From assembly GCF_004798585.1 (NCBI RefSeq), contig NZ_PPXQ01000014.1:1-64000 (forward strand): a stretch of DNA of 64,000 nt, written 5' to 3'. This document shows positions 19,301 through 27,236 of this stretch, in pieces. Position numbers and translations under genes: made by a program. Position 1 is the stretch's first letter, and each line of letters opens with the position of its first letter. The stretch is from Massilia sp. Mn16-1_5 (GTDB lineage Bacteria > Pseudomonadota > Gammaproteobacteria > Burkholderiales > Burkholderiaceae_D). Under the pieces are notes generated by a model. It had not been told where the DNA came from. It did no database searches and saw only the letters and a program-made list of their open reading frames with translations.

Positions 19301-19498
19301 GTCAGCCCCATAGCTCAGGAGCAGGGCGGAATCATACAGCTCCTGACTCGGACTGTCCGCATCAACCAGAAGGTGGGCCAGCACCTCGAACTGGCGGTCG
19401 GTCAGGTAGGTGAGTGGAAAGGTCTGGTCCTGCGCGACATAGCAGGCCTGCTTGCACTGCGTCGAGCGCGTGGCTGCTGTTGGCAATAATGTACACAT
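16328..19498 (-). CDS. Mrr-like nuclease fused to a STAND NTPase, probable anti-phage sensor
   Basis: A 1056-residue, three-part protein. Residues about 28-110 look like an Mrr-type PD-(D/E)xK nuclease: YGADEGRDVV (Asp70), then VVQCKRYAK (Gln84, Lys86). Residues about 255-420 form a P-loop NTPase: Walker A GGSGHGKTT (282-290), Walker B LLLVDGLD (Asp360), and a sensor-like VILVSRNEEW (391-400). Residues about 430-1056 are helical, Leu/Ala-rich and repeat-like, fitting a ligand-sensing scaffold. This plan, effector-STAND-helical sensor, is that of Avs/NACHT-type bacterial immune proteins, but I cannot place it in a named subfamily. The start ATG at 19498 has no good ribosome site and lies 20 bases after the SDR stop; the conserved part starts near residue 28. 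Confidence 0.82.
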   Translation of the reverse strand: MCTLLPTAATRSTQCKQACYVAQDQTFPLTYLTDRQFEVLAHLLVDADSPSQELYDSALLLSYGADEGRDVVLYREQLPVGVVQCKRYAKSIGMSDVLKELFKFLLFALRNPSLMPQAKDFRYEFWTARDVTKEAGKFFMEPNRYFKEHAATLVDHVEAARKASKALQKASPHGISPEDEARQVIAIAQGLRFAHVGQTAISLRLIAHTDVRRWFFRGPGDVPVSPDAEQVGMLVDRLAHQAIVRFKRTGNLASGAYVPSAVIDRAFADFLRSGERVFVLTGGSGHGKTTWAANLLDSPPPGWKVLLIKGEDLADTDVNLAETLARLLRANAIPAELTGVDMTAAVWRWLEADNRLLLVDGLDRVSAQARGKLPTWIENSLAAAAELPSRVILVSRNEEWRRIGSCMSTPVHQPCHLGLLSDEEAQALYRAYGLSPIKHHRPLRTPSLIRRLSQLKGELGGPVTRARLLDSSVAQRQATLTLAFGRIDVERAFGDLSRALAAVPDARIRSKDFLGNTTLLDELHREDILVSEPPWLRPESDDLAEYLIALELDVGKALLAVEEGRTDPIFLGAIALAPQLPGREAELPALLAAVLPRIREDSGTWYELAARIMAEVEDHSRHLPVLREIFDAWNWTNLALYASNLHELMDDLRLPVPDRFDLLMRLADHEDEDDWRWKFWLDPDARGRTVTPFAATICDMVRSHPIDSMALLEELAGQAGGGIRHAIATALLFEAAAVALPETLSCCMRLKLVGRDVTTNLATLYPLGFARHALGRARKSAAAVDEVVDDFFKALVRAVVHEPVPGANGEWEAMTDELLALAGPGRSRRRLLLCALTLKPYRHHLDELFGALDALYWTDIWWLVMLAGAEAHVPLRAIFSGAVDKRDPYGCLARFDPFAVPPEHWPLVTELFGGVITSTDQRARRAASEALETILRKLEWDETGPYRTFFRAALKLAADGSGRVRAPLLFYSLGVRRSSLPALAKAFRTKLARVLVQVEDGSTLEPLRQKLYQNGPAHPFNADMLARLERRFGAPQPERQEMYEVLARAHRFDRDD

Positions 19499-19518
19499 CC
19501 GTGAATTGCTATCTTTCG

Positions 19519-20343
19519 TTACCTGGGCCTGACGTCGTCCTTCAACGCCGCCAGCGCGATCTTCTCGACCACGCCCGGCGCCAGCAATTTGAGGAAGCGC
19601 CCGAGCTTGCCCTTGGCCGTCATCACGACTTCGCGCTTGCGCCCGTTCATGCCGTCGATGATCAGGCGCGCGCATTCCTCGACGCTCATCGCGCCCTCTT
19701 CCTTCAGGCCGCTGACACCCGCCGCCTCGCCCTGGGCATTGAAGCCGCGGTAGCGGATCTTCGTATCGACCACGCCTGGATAGGCCGTGGTCACGCTGAC
19801 GCCCGCGCCTTTCAGTTCGGCCCGCAGCGCCTCGAAGAAGCCGGTCATGGCGAACTTGGTGGCGCTGTAGGCCGTGCGCCCCGGCACGCCGACCAGGCCC
19901 GCCAGCGAGGACACCGCGACAATGCTGCCGCGGGTGTTCTTGAGGTGCGGCAGCGCAGCCTGGGTGCACCAGACACTGCCCCACAGGTTCACCCGCATCA
20001 GCTCCTCGTACCAGCCGAGATCCTCGACCTGCTCGAACAGCGCGTGCGCCGAACGGCCCGCATTATTGACCAGTGCATCGAGGCGGCCGAAGCGCTCGAC
20101 GGCAGCGACCACGAGGCGGCGGCACTGGATCTGCACGCCGACGTCGGTCGGCACCGTCATCGTTTGCGCGCCGAAGCTCGCGCATTCGGCGGCGACCGCG
20201 TCCAGCTGCTGCGCATTGCGCGCCGCGAGGACCAGCGCAATGCCCGCGCCCTCTTTCTCCGCCAGCTGGCGCGCCATCTCGGCGCCGATGCCGTCGGAGG
20301 CGCCGGTGATCACGATAACGCGAAGTGTTTGTGGCCCGTTCAT
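19519..20343 (-). CDS. Short-chain dehydrogenase/reductase
   Basis: A 274-residue NAD(P)-dependent oxidoreductase. VIVITGASDGIGAEMARQLA is the Rossmann glycine motif, DALVNNAGRS is the NNAG motif, and SSLAGLVGVPGRTAYSATK supplies Ser, Tyr and Lys of the active site. The basic tail resembles DltE/YqjQ-type SDRs. The ATG at 20343 lies just before the fold; longer frames have no support. It is 14 bases after the membrane-protein gene upstream, so likely in an operon with it. Substrate unknown. Confidence 0.88.
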   Translation of the reverse strand: MNGPQTLRVIVITGASDGIGAEMARQLAEKEGAGIALVLAARNAQQLDAVAAECASFGAQTMTVPTDVGVQIQCRRLVVAAVERFGRLDALVNNAGRSAHALFEQVEDLGWYEELMRVNLWGSVWCTQAALPHLKNTRGSIVAVSSLAGLVGVPGRTAYSATKFAMTGFFEALRAELKGAGVSVTTAYPGVVDTKIRYRGFNAQGEAAGVSGLKEEGAMSVEECARLIIDGMNGRKREVVMTAKGKLGRFLKLLAPGVVEKIALAALKDDVRPR

Positions 20344-20357
20344 GGCTTCGTCCTGGT

Positions 20358-20780
20358 TCAAGCGATGCCGGCGGCGGCGATCATGCCCAGGCTGGCCGCG
20401 AACACCAGCAAGACGAAAAAGCCGACCAGCCGCGCCAAGCCGCGCAGTTTCTGCCCGCGCGGCCGGCTGACCAGCACGTAGACGAGGATCGTCACTGGCC
20501 CGAACAGCAGGATGGCGATATTTGCCCACATCGAACGCCGCAGCCCGCGCGCATCACGGTCGAGCCGGAACCAGCAAAAGGTCAGGAAGTTCAACAGGAA
20601 GGCCGACAGCAGCGACCACCACACGGGTTCCTCCATCTGCCGCTGTTCCGCCACGCCGCTCATCAGGCCCGAGACGAACATCGTCACCAAAATCGCGGCC
20701 AGGATGCGGCGCATGGCGCTGGCGTGGGCCGAGGAAGCGATGTCAGGCGCGCCCGGCAAGGTGCTCATTTCTGCATTCAT
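20358..20780 (-). CDS. Four-helix inner-membrane protein of unknown function
   Basis: A 140-residue protein with hydrophobic segments at about 24-42, 54-70, 84-104 and 117-138. Short cytoplasmic loops are rich in Arg (LDRDARGLRRS, SRPRGQKLRG). It lies 10 bases after the SPFH gene and 14 before the SDR gene. No family is recognised. Confidence 0.75.
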   Translation of the reverse strand: MNAEMSTLPGAPDIASSAHASAMRRILAAILVTMFVSGLMSGVAEQRQMEEPVWWSLLSAFLLNFLTFCWFRLDRDARGLRRSMWANIAILLFGPVTILVYVLVSRPRGQKLRGLARLVGFFVLLVFAASLGMIAAAGIA

Positions 20781-20790
20781 TGCCTACCCT

Positions 20791-21717
20791 TTACTTCTGT
20801 GTTTTCACGATCTGCAGCGCGCTCGCAATCAGGCCGCTCATCTCGCCCAGGTTCGCCGGCACGATGATCGAATTATTGGTCTTCGCCAGATTACCGAACG
20901 CATCGACGTAATGTTCGGCCACGCGCAGGTTCATGGCGTCCTCGCCGCCCGGCTCGCGGATCGCGGCGCCGACCTGGCGCAGCGCGGTGGCGCTGGCTTC
21001 GGCCAGGGCGACGATGGCATTGGCCTCGCCCTGGGCGCGGTTGATCGCGGCCTGGCGTTCGCCTTCGGAGCGCGCAATCGCCGCTTCGCGTTCGCCGCTG
21101 GCGATATTGATCTGCTCCTGGCGCCGGCCTTCCGAGGCTGCGATCAGCGCGCGCTTCTCGCGTTCGGCCGTGATCTGGCGCTGCATCGAATGCAGGATCT
21201 CGGCCGGCGGCGTCAGGTCCTTGATTTCGTAGCGCAGCACCTTGACGCCCCAGTTCGCGGCCGATTCGTCGATGGCGTTCACGATCGTCGTGTTGATGTG
21301 GTCGCGCTCTTCGAAGGTCTTGTCGAGTTCCATCTTGCCGATCACCGAACGCAGGGTCGTCTGCGCCAGCTGGGTGATGGCCTGGATATAGTTCGAGGAA
21401 CCATAGGAGGCGCGCATGGCGTCGGTCACCTGGAAGTACAGGATGCCGTCCACTTGCAACTGCGTGTTGTCGCGCGTGATGCAGACCTGGGGCGGCACGT
21501 CGAGCGGGATCTCCTTCAGGCTGTGCTTGTAAGCGATGCGGTCGATGAAGGGAATCACGATGTTCAGGCCCGGCGCCAGCGTCGCGTGGTACTTGCCGAG
21601 ACGTTCGACCACCCAGGCGTGCTGCTGGGGCACGACATTGATCGTCTTGAAGACGAACACGATGGCGATGATGAAGATGACCAGCGCGACGGTTCCGAAC
21701 GAAAATTCCATGAGCAT
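20791..21717 (-). CDS. SPFH/stomatin-type membrane protein (QmcA-like)
   Basis: A 308-residue protein with one N-terminal membrane helix (VALVIFIIAIVFVFKTI) and the SPFH core (VVERLGKYHATLAPGLNIVIPFIDRI). A charged coiled coil, rich in Glu/Arg/Ala (AEREKRALIAASEGRRQEQ), and a C-terminal oligomerisation region follow. Paired with an NfeD protein 33 bases upstream, the standard SPFH-NfeD membrane-microdomain pair. Such scaffolds influence protease access and membrane quality control. Confidence 0.9.
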   Translation of the reverse strand: MLMEFSFGTVALVIFIIAIVFVFKTINVVPQQHAWVVERLGKYHATLAPGLNIVIPFIDRIAYKHSLKEIPLDVPPQVCITRDNTQLQVDGILYFQVTDAMRASYGSSNYIQAITQLAQTTLRSVIGKMELDKTFEERDHINTTIVNAIDESAANWGVKVLRYEIKDLTPPAEILHSMQRQITAEREKRALIAASEGRRQEQINIASGEREAAIARSEGERQAAINRAQGEANAIVALAEASATALRQVGAAIREPGGEDAMNLRVAEHYVDAFGNLAKTNNSIIVPANLGEMSGLIASALQIVKTQK

Positions 21718-21750
21718 CCCTTATAGATGAGGTTCTGTTATCAGCTGTTC

Positions 21751-22173
21751 TTATGAATTCGCGACGATGAGGCGATTGCCCTGCACCTCGACGATGCGGT
21801 ATTCGCCCGCCTCCGGCTGCGCGCCCGGCCCCAGCTCCACGTCCCAGAGCGCGCCGCGGTACATCACGCGCGCGCGGCCGTTCTGCCAGCTCGGGACGGT
21901 GACGCGACCGCCGATGTCGAGATTCACGTTCTGGTCGCGGCTGGCGCTGATCTTGGCCGGCCGGCCGAAGCGGCTGCGGTGCAAGATGCTGGTGGCGACC
22001 AGGCCGGTCGCGGCCGCGACCAGGGTCTGGATCGGCCCCGACAGGCCCAGCAGCGCGGCGATGCCGCCGCAGGCCAGGCCGATGGCGATCATCAGCAGAT
22101 AGAAGGTGCCGGTGAAGAGTTCGGCGATCACCAGGATTCCCGCGCCCACCAGCCAGTTCATCCAGTCGGACAT
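21751..22173 (-). CDS. NfeD-like membrane protein
   Basis: A 140-residue short-form NfeD: two or three membrane helices (about residues 6-70), then an OB-fold (LDIGGRVTVPSWQNGRARVM through RLIVANS). It partners the downstream SPFH protein. The ATG at 22173 is chosen because GAGGAGC precedes it; the longer frame upstream is low-complexity shadow. Confidence 0.88.
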   Translation of the reverse strand: MSDWMNWLVGAGILVIAELFTGTFYLLMIAIGLACGGIAALLGLSGPIQTLVAAATGLVATSILHRSRFGRPAKISASRDQNVNLDIGGRVTVPSWQNGRARVMYRGALWDVELGPGAQPEAGEYRIVEVQGNRLIVANS

Positions 22174-22183
22174 GACGTGCTCC

Positions 22184-22564
22184 TCAGCCGCTCTTGCGCG
22201 GCGTATAGATCGGCGAGGCCGGCGCCTTGGCTTCGGGCGCCTTGCACGAGCGCTCGCAGCGCTGGTAAGTCGTATCGCAGGCGGCGACGCGCTGCATGCG
22301 GCGCTTATGCAGGGCCGTCTCGACCGGTGCACGGGCGCCCGTCTGCGAGGGCGCGCCGGTATTCGCCGCGGTGCGCGCAAGCCGGTTTTTCTCCTCTACG
22401 GCGAGCAGGTCCTCACGGTCCTCCATGGCCAGCTGCTGCGCGTCGGCCTTGCAGGCGCGCCGTTCGCTGTCGCAGACGGAGTGGCAGAAACCGGGATCGG
22501 CGGCGTAGGCGGCGGTGGACAGCAGGCAGCCGGCCAAGGCAAGCGTCAGGGATGCGAGGCGCAT
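22184..22564 (-). CDS. Small secreted Cys-rich protein, function unknown
   Basis: A 126-residue protein with a signal peptide (LTLALAGCLLSTAAYA). The mature part holds six Cys in paired CxxxC spacings (FCHSVCDSERRAC, ACDTTYQRCERSC), suggesting a disulfide-linked helical hairpin. It ends 10 bases before the NfeD start, so may be the first gene of that operon. Cys in the signal region (AGCLL) is not a good lipobox. Confidence 0.75.
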   Translation of the reverse strand: MRLASLTLALAGCLLSTAAYAADPGFCHSVCDSERRACKADAQQLAMEDREDLLAVEEKNRLARTAANTGAPSQTGARAPVETALHKRRMQRVAACDTTYQRCERSCKAPEAKAPASPIYTPRKSG

Positions 22565-22584
22565 GAAAGTCTCCAGTCGATGTG

Positions 22585-22620
22585 AAAAACCCCCACCACC
22601 GCAGGGGTGGCGAGGGTTTC
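22585..22620 (-). promoter_or_regulatory. Hairpin with T-run in the leader of the Cys-rich gene (possible attenuator)
   Basis: On the minus strand AAACCCTCGCCACC and GGTGGTGGGGGTTT pair around CCTGC, ending in TTTTT, 20 bases before the ATG at 22564. No gene lies upstream on this strand for it to terminate, so it may be a conditional terminator or a leftover. On the plus strand no gene precedes it either. Confidence 0.45.
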
Positions 22621-22856
22621 CAAAAGTCTAACTAGTTCTGACAACGAGTCAAGCATTTTGTTGCCATTAGGCTATTAGCTCTACGGCGCGGCTGGCCCAA
22701 GGGGCGTCGAAAATACTTACAAATGTACGCTCAAGACAAGCTTCCCGCTCACCTAAGGCTCTGAAAATGTTAAATATTTTCCTTAAGATTGTCGCCGGTA
22801 CAGAATTTGCTTATTTCGTCTAAATGACGGCATCAGCGCCCGGAGAGGAGAATACC
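22621..22856. other. Intergenic stretch without a supported gene
   Basis: AT-richer than its surroundings. It must hold the promoters for the minus-strand Cys-rich/NfeD/SPFH run and for the small plus-strand gene at 22857, but I see no clear -35/-10 pair. Confidence 0.5.
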
Positions 22857-23015
22857 TTGAAAAACCATAAAGAAAATACGCATTCGGTCCGATCGAAACA
22901 AGGGCATGCGTCCTTGAATCGCTTTCCTCTAGTTGGTCTGGCAATGCTCCTGGCCTGTGCGGCGGTGGTAGGGTATGGCATTCTTTATCTTTGTTTTTCG
23001 CTTGCAGGCTCGTGA
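22857..23015 (+). CDS. Small single-helix membrane protein (52 residues)
   Basis: TTG start at 22857 with a strong GGAGAGGAG at 22842-22850, six bases upstream. The peptide has a hydrophilic Lys/His/Asn-rich front of about 22 residues and one membrane helix (FPLVGLAMLLACAAVVGYGI). The ATG at 22824 in the same frame lacks a ribosome site. No family recognised; the ribosome site and helix are the only evidence that it is real. Confidence 0.5.
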   Translation: MKNHKENTHSVRSKQGHASLNRFPLVGLAMLLACAAVVGYGILYLCFSLAGS

Positions 23016-23271
23016 ACACGAGCAGAATTTGCATCTGTTAGTGCAGCTTTTACTATCCAATGCGACCTCGCAATTGAGCGCCAGCATAATCAGATTTGCT
23101 CTACCATGATTCGTCAAAGATACAACGTCTAGCTTCTTCGCACCGGTTGGAACATGTGCGATGAAGCGAAGCGTCGTGCCTATTTTTGCTGTGCGCACAT
23201 CTTGTCCGGGATGCGCCGCTCGGCATCAACTTAACGCTTCGGTGAACTGTAGTTCGACTGAAAGACGAACC

Positions 23272-23517
23272 ATGTTAATGAATGAGTTATCGAGGGCCAT
23301 TGGCACTGTCAATGATGCCTCTCCCATCCCCCTGTCCCCAAGCGCACACCCCTACGTTCGAAAGAACGATCTGCTGGCAAGGACTGTGTATCGAGCGCAG
23401 CTGATCCGTCGTATTGCCGGCACCAGTGCAGCCCGCACTTTCCTGGCATGCATGCGTGTCGAGGCCGCGCTGGCCGAACGTGTTGTCTCGTCCTCATTTT
23501 CCAAGCTGAGACGTTAA
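23272..23517 (+). CDS. Hypothetical 81-residue protein
   Basis: A basic protein with a Pro/Ser-rich middle (DASPIPLSPSAHPYVRKND) and a helical end (RTFLACMRVEAALAERVV). The ATG at 23272 is one option; the same frame is open further upstream. It ends just before a strong bidirectional terminator, which supports transcription in this direction. No family recognised. Confidence 0.4.
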   Translation: MLMNELSRAIGTVNDASPIPLSPSAHPYVRKNDLLARTVYRAQLIRRIAGTSAARTFLACMRVEAALAERVVSSSFSKLRR

Positions 23518-23526
23518 ACGCTCTTA

Positions 23527-23563
23527 GAAAAAAACCCCGCGACCCATGTGGGAGCGGGGTTTT
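23527..23563. terminator. Bidirectional intrinsic terminator between a small gene and ppsA
   Basis: AAAAAAACCCCGC and GCGGGGTTTT flank a secondary GACCC/GGGA stem. T-runs occur on both strands, so it can end both the plus-strand small gene (23517) and the minus-strand ppsA (23597). Confidence 0.85.
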
Positions 23564-23596
23564 GTCGATCAGCCTGCTACTGCAGGCTGTCCTGTC

Positions 23597-26032
23597 TTAC
23601 TTGGCTGCCAGCTTCTGCCAGGTGTCGATCACCGAATCGGGATTCAGCGACATCGACTCGATGCCCTGCTCCACCAGCCACTCCGCGAAATCAGGATTGT
23701 CCGACGGACCCTGGCCGCAGATACCGATGTACTTGCCCTGCGCACGGCAGGCCTTGATCGCCAGCGACAGCATGGCCTTCACGGCAGGGTCGCGCTCGTC
23801 GAAGTCCTTGGCCAGCAGCTCCATGCCGGAGTCGCGGTCCAGGCCCAGGGTCAGCTGGGTCAGGTCGTTCGAGCCGATCGAGAACCCGTCGAAGTGCTGC
23901 AGGAACTGCTCGGCCAGGATGGCGTTCGACGGCACTTCGCACATCATGATGACGCGCAGGCCGTTCTCGCCGCGCTTCAGGCCATACTTGGCCAGCAGCT
24001 CGATGACCTTCTCGGCCTGGCCCAGGGTACGTACGAACGGGATCATCAGTTCGACGTTGGTCAGGCCCATCTCTTCGCGCACGCGCTTCATGGCGAGGCA
24101 TTCCATCTCGAAGGATTCGGCGAAGTCCTCGGCCAGGTAGCGCGCGGCGCCGCGGAAGCCCAGCATCGGGTTTTCCTCGTCCGGCTCGTAGCGCGAACCG
24201 CCGATCAGCTTCTTGTACTCGTTCGACTTGAAGTCGGACAGGCGCACAATCACCGGTTTTGGCCAGAAGGCGGCGGCGATGGTCGCCACGCCTTCGGCGA
24301 GTTTATCGACGTAGAAGGCCTTCGGCGAGGCATGGCCGCGGGCGACCGATTCGACCGCCTTCTTCAGGTCGGCGTCGATGTTCGGGTACTCGAGGATGGC
24401 CTTCGGGTGCACGCCAATGTTGTTGTTGATGATGAACTCAAGACGCGCGAGGCCGACGCCGCCGTTCGGCACCGACTGGAAGTCGAAAGCCAGCTGCGGG
24501 TTGCCGACGTTGAGCATGATCTTGGTCGGGATCGGCGGCAGTTCGCCGCGCGAAACTTCGGTCACTTCCGTTTCCAGCAAGCCGTCGTAGATCTTGCCCT
24601 CGTCGCCTTCGGCGCAGGAGACGGTAACAAACGTGCCGTCCTTCAGGGTCTCGGTCGCGTCGCCGCAGCCGACGACGGCCGGCACGCCCAGCTCGCGCGC
24701 GATGATGGCCGCGTGGCAGGTACGGCCGCCGCGGTTGGTGACGATCGCCGAGGCGCGCTTCATGACCGGTTCCCAGTTCGGGTCGGTCATGTCGGCCACC
24801 AGCACATCGCCCGGCTGGACGCGTTCCATTTCCGACGGGTCGGTAATCACGCGCACGGGACCGGCGCCGATCTTCTGGCCGATCGCACGGCCGCTCGTCA
24901 ATACGGTGCCGGTGCCCTTTAGGCTGAAGCGCTGCTGGGCGTCGGTCGCCTTCTGCTGCGATTTGACGGTTTCCGGGCGCGCCTGCAGGATGAACAGCTT
25001 GCCGTCGCGGCCGTCCTTGCCCCACTCGATGTCCATCGGACGGCCGTAGTGGTTCTCGATGATGACGGCGTACTTCGCCAGCTCGACGACTTCCTCGTCG
25101 GTCAGCGAGTAGCGGTTGCGCATCTCGATCGGCACGTCGACGGTCTTCACCGAACGGCCGGCCTTCGCCTCGTTGGTGAACTCCATCTTGATCAGTTTCG
25201 AGCCGATGTTGCGGCGGATGACGGGCGACTTGCCTTGCTGGAGCATCGGCTTGTGGACGTAGAACTCGTCCGGATTGACCGCGCCCTGCACCACCGTTTC
25301 ACCCAGGCCGTAGCTGGAGGTGATGAAGACCACGTCCTTGAAGCCCGACTCGGTGTCGATCGTGAACATGACGCCGGCGGCGCCCACGTCCGAGCGCACC
25401 ATGCGCTGCACGCCGGCCGACAGCGCGACTTCGGCGTGGGTGAAGCCCTTATGCACGCGATAGGAAATGGCGCGGTCGTTGTAGAGCGACGCGAAGACGT
25501 GCTTCATCGCTTCCAGGATGTTGTCGATGCCGACCACGTTCAGGAAGGTCTCCTGCTGGCCTGCGAAGGAAGCGTCCGGCAAGTCTTCGGCGGTGGCCGA
25601 GGAACGCACGGCGAAGGACATCTCGGCGGTCGAGTCGGCGACGAGGCGCTCGTAGTAGCTGCGGATTTCCTGTTCCAGGCGCGGCTGGAACGGGGTCTCG
25701 ACGATCCACTGGCGGATCTCGGCGCCGGCCGCGGCAAGCGAACGCACATCGTCGATGTCGAGGCCTTCCAGGCGGGTGGCGATGCGGGCTGCCAGCGATG
25801 GGCCGCCGTCGACGGAATGCTCGAGAAAGTCGCGGAACGCCTGCGCCGTGGTGGCGAAGCCGGTCGGCACGCGCACGCCGGCGCCGGCCAGCTGGCTGAT
25901 CATTTCGCCGAGCGAGGCATTCTTGCCGCCGACCGATTCGACATCGGTCATGCGCAGGTTCTCGAACGGAGCGACGTAGACGCCGGCGCCCTGATCGGGT
26001 TGTTTCAATGCTGCATTAGACAGGTTAGTCAT
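23597..26032 (-). CDS. ppsA: Phosphoenolpyruvate synthase (pyruvate, water dikinase)
   Basis: Converts pyruvate and ATP to PEP, AMP and phosphate for gluconeogenesis. The 811-residue enzyme has an ATP-grasp domain ([14 protein letters not shown]), a phosphohistidine domain with His440 in [15 protein letters not shown], and a C-terminal PEP/pyruvate barrel ([16 protein letters not shown]). The start ATG at 26032 fits the family; upstream in-frame extension is shadow. It is divergent from ppsR, which controls it by phosphorylation. Confidence 0.97.
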   Translation of the reverse strand: MTNLSNAALKQPDQGAGVYVAPFENLRMTDVESVGGKNASLGEMISQLAGAGVRVPTGFATTAQAFRDFLEHSVDGGPSLAARIATRLEGLDIDDVRSLAAAGAEIRQWIVETPFQPRLEQEIRSYYERLVADSTAEMSFAVRSSATAEDLPDASFAGQQETFLNVVGIDNILEAMKHVFASLYNDRAISYRVHKGFTHAEVALSAGVQRMVRSDVGAAGVMFTIDTESGFKDVVFITSSYGLGETVVQGAVNPDEFYVHKPMLQQGKSPVIRRNIGSKLIKMEFTNEAKAGRSVKTVDVPIEMRNRYSLTDEEVVELAKYAVIIENHYGRPMDIEWGKDGRDGKLFILQARPETVKSQQKATDAQQRFSLKGTGTVLTSGRAIGQKIGAGPVRVITDPSEMERVQPGDVLVADMTDPNWEPVMKRASAIVTNRGGRTCHAAIIARELGVPAVVGCGDATETLKDGTFVTVSCAEGDEGKIYDGLLETEVTEVSRGELPPIPTKIMLNVGNPQLAFDFQSVPNGGVGLARLEFIINNNIGVHPKAILEYPNIDADLKKAVESVARGHASPKAFYVDKLAEGVATIAAAFWPKPVIVRLSDFKSNEYKKLIGGSRYEPDEENPMLGFRGAARYLAEDFAESFEMECLAMKRVREEMGLTNVELMIPFVRTLGQAEKVIELLAKYGLKRGENGLRVIMMCEVPSNAILAEQFLQHFDGFSIGSNDLTQLTLGLDRDSGMELLAKDFDERDPAVKAMLSLAIKACRAQGKYIGICGQGPSDNPDFAEWLVEQGIESMSLNPDSVIDTWQKLAAK

Positions 26033-26208
26033 GGTAAAGCACCTTACTTGATGATGGAAACCTTTGGGCGCGGCTGCAGGCCTGTTCTTGTTATTCTTGA
26101 AGCGGTGCAGCACAATGCAAAAATCCGTTGCCGAGCATTCTACCCCGTGTGCCCACGATTCACATCGCACAACACTGCAAACCCGACAGTATTCATTAAA
26201 AAAATATC

Positions 26209-27057
26209 ATGACGCTCGACGCCCGCCCTCCTCTTCCCGCCCCGGCTCGCACTGTTTTCTTCGTCTCCGACGGCACCGGCATCACCGCCGAGACCTTCGG
26301 CCACGCGGTGCTGAGTCAGTTCGAAATGCGCTTCCGCCAGATCCGGATTCCCTTCATCGACACCTTGCAAAAGGCAAAAGACGCGGCCCGCCGCATCAAC
26401 GAGGTCTACGCCGCCGACAACCAGCGCCCCATCGTGTTCTCGACCCTGGTCAAGCACGATCTGTCCGGCGTGATCCGGGCGTCGAACGGCATGCACATGG
26501 ACCTGTTCCAGACCTTCGTTGCACCGCTGGAAATGGAACTGGGCGTGAAATCGACCCACACCATCGGCCGCATCCACAACGTGGTCGACTCCGAGGAATA
26601 CAAGAACCGCATCGAGGCCATCAATTTTTCCCTGGCGCACGACGACGGCCAGTCGCACAAGAACCTGGCCGAGGCCGACGTGATCCTGGTCGGCGTGTCG
26701 CGTTCCGGCAAGACGCCGACCTCGCTCTATCTCGCCATGCAGTACGGCATCAAGGCGGCCAATTACCCGCTGATCCCGGACGACTTCGAACGCGGCAAGC
26801 TGCCCTCTTCCCTGCCGCCGTTCAAGCATAAGCTGTTCGGACTGACCATCACCCCGGAGCGCCTGACCGAGATCCGCAACGAGCGCCGCGCCGGCAGCAA
26901 GTATGCGTCGATCGAGAATTGCCGCTACGAGGTCAACGAAGCGGAGATGATGATGAAGCGCGAGGGAATCCGCTGGCTGTCGTCGACGACCAAGTCGATC
27001 GAGGAGATTGCGACGACGATCCTGCAGGAGATCAAGCCGGACCGGCGCGAGTATTAA
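26209..27057 (+). CDS. ppsR: PEP synthase regulatory kinase/pyrophosphorylase
   Basis: A bifunctional ADP-dependent kinase and Pi-dependent pyrophosphorylase that inactivates and reactivates PpsA by phosphorylating a Thr next to the catalytic His. The 282-residue protein starts with [20 protein letters not shown], carries the P-loop-like GVSRSGKT (about 162-169), and ends with the family motif [17 protein letters not shown]. Its head-to-head position with ppsA confirms the pairing. Confidence 0.95.
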   Translation: MTLDARPPLPAPARTVFFVSDGTGITAETFGHAVLSQFEMRFRQIRIPFIDTLQKAKDAARRINEVYAADNQRPIVFSTLVKHDLSGVIRASNGMHMDLFQTFVAPLEMELGVKSTHTIGRIHNVVDSEEYKNRIEAINFSLAHDDGQSHKNLAEADVILVGVSRSGKTPTSLYLAMQYGIKAANYPLIPDDFERGKLPSSLPPFKHKLFGLTITPERLTEIRNERRAGSKYASIENCRYEVNEAEMMMKREGIRWLSSTTKSIEEIATTILQEIKPDRREY

Positions 27058-27236
27058 TCTTCGGGCTCGCCATGCCCCCGATCGATCACCGCGGCGAGCG
27101 GCGCGCAGGTGCGGGTAGTGTTGCCGAACGAACCGACAGGCCCGTCCTGTCCAGCTAAGCTGGGCTATCTCGCGCCATTGTCGCGCCTTTGCACACGCGA
27201 AGCCGGCAGCGCAAGCGAACGAAGGCGCTTGTCTAT

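Noticed and set aside
19499..19984. 162-residue N-terminal extension of the STAND protein
   Set aside because: It overlaps the SDR gene in another frame and reads as Arg/Gly/His-rich shadow; real homology starts after 19498.
22585..22620. Simple terminator for a plus-strand gene
   Set aside because: No plus-strand gene ends just before it, so it is kept as a leader hairpin of the minus-strand gene.
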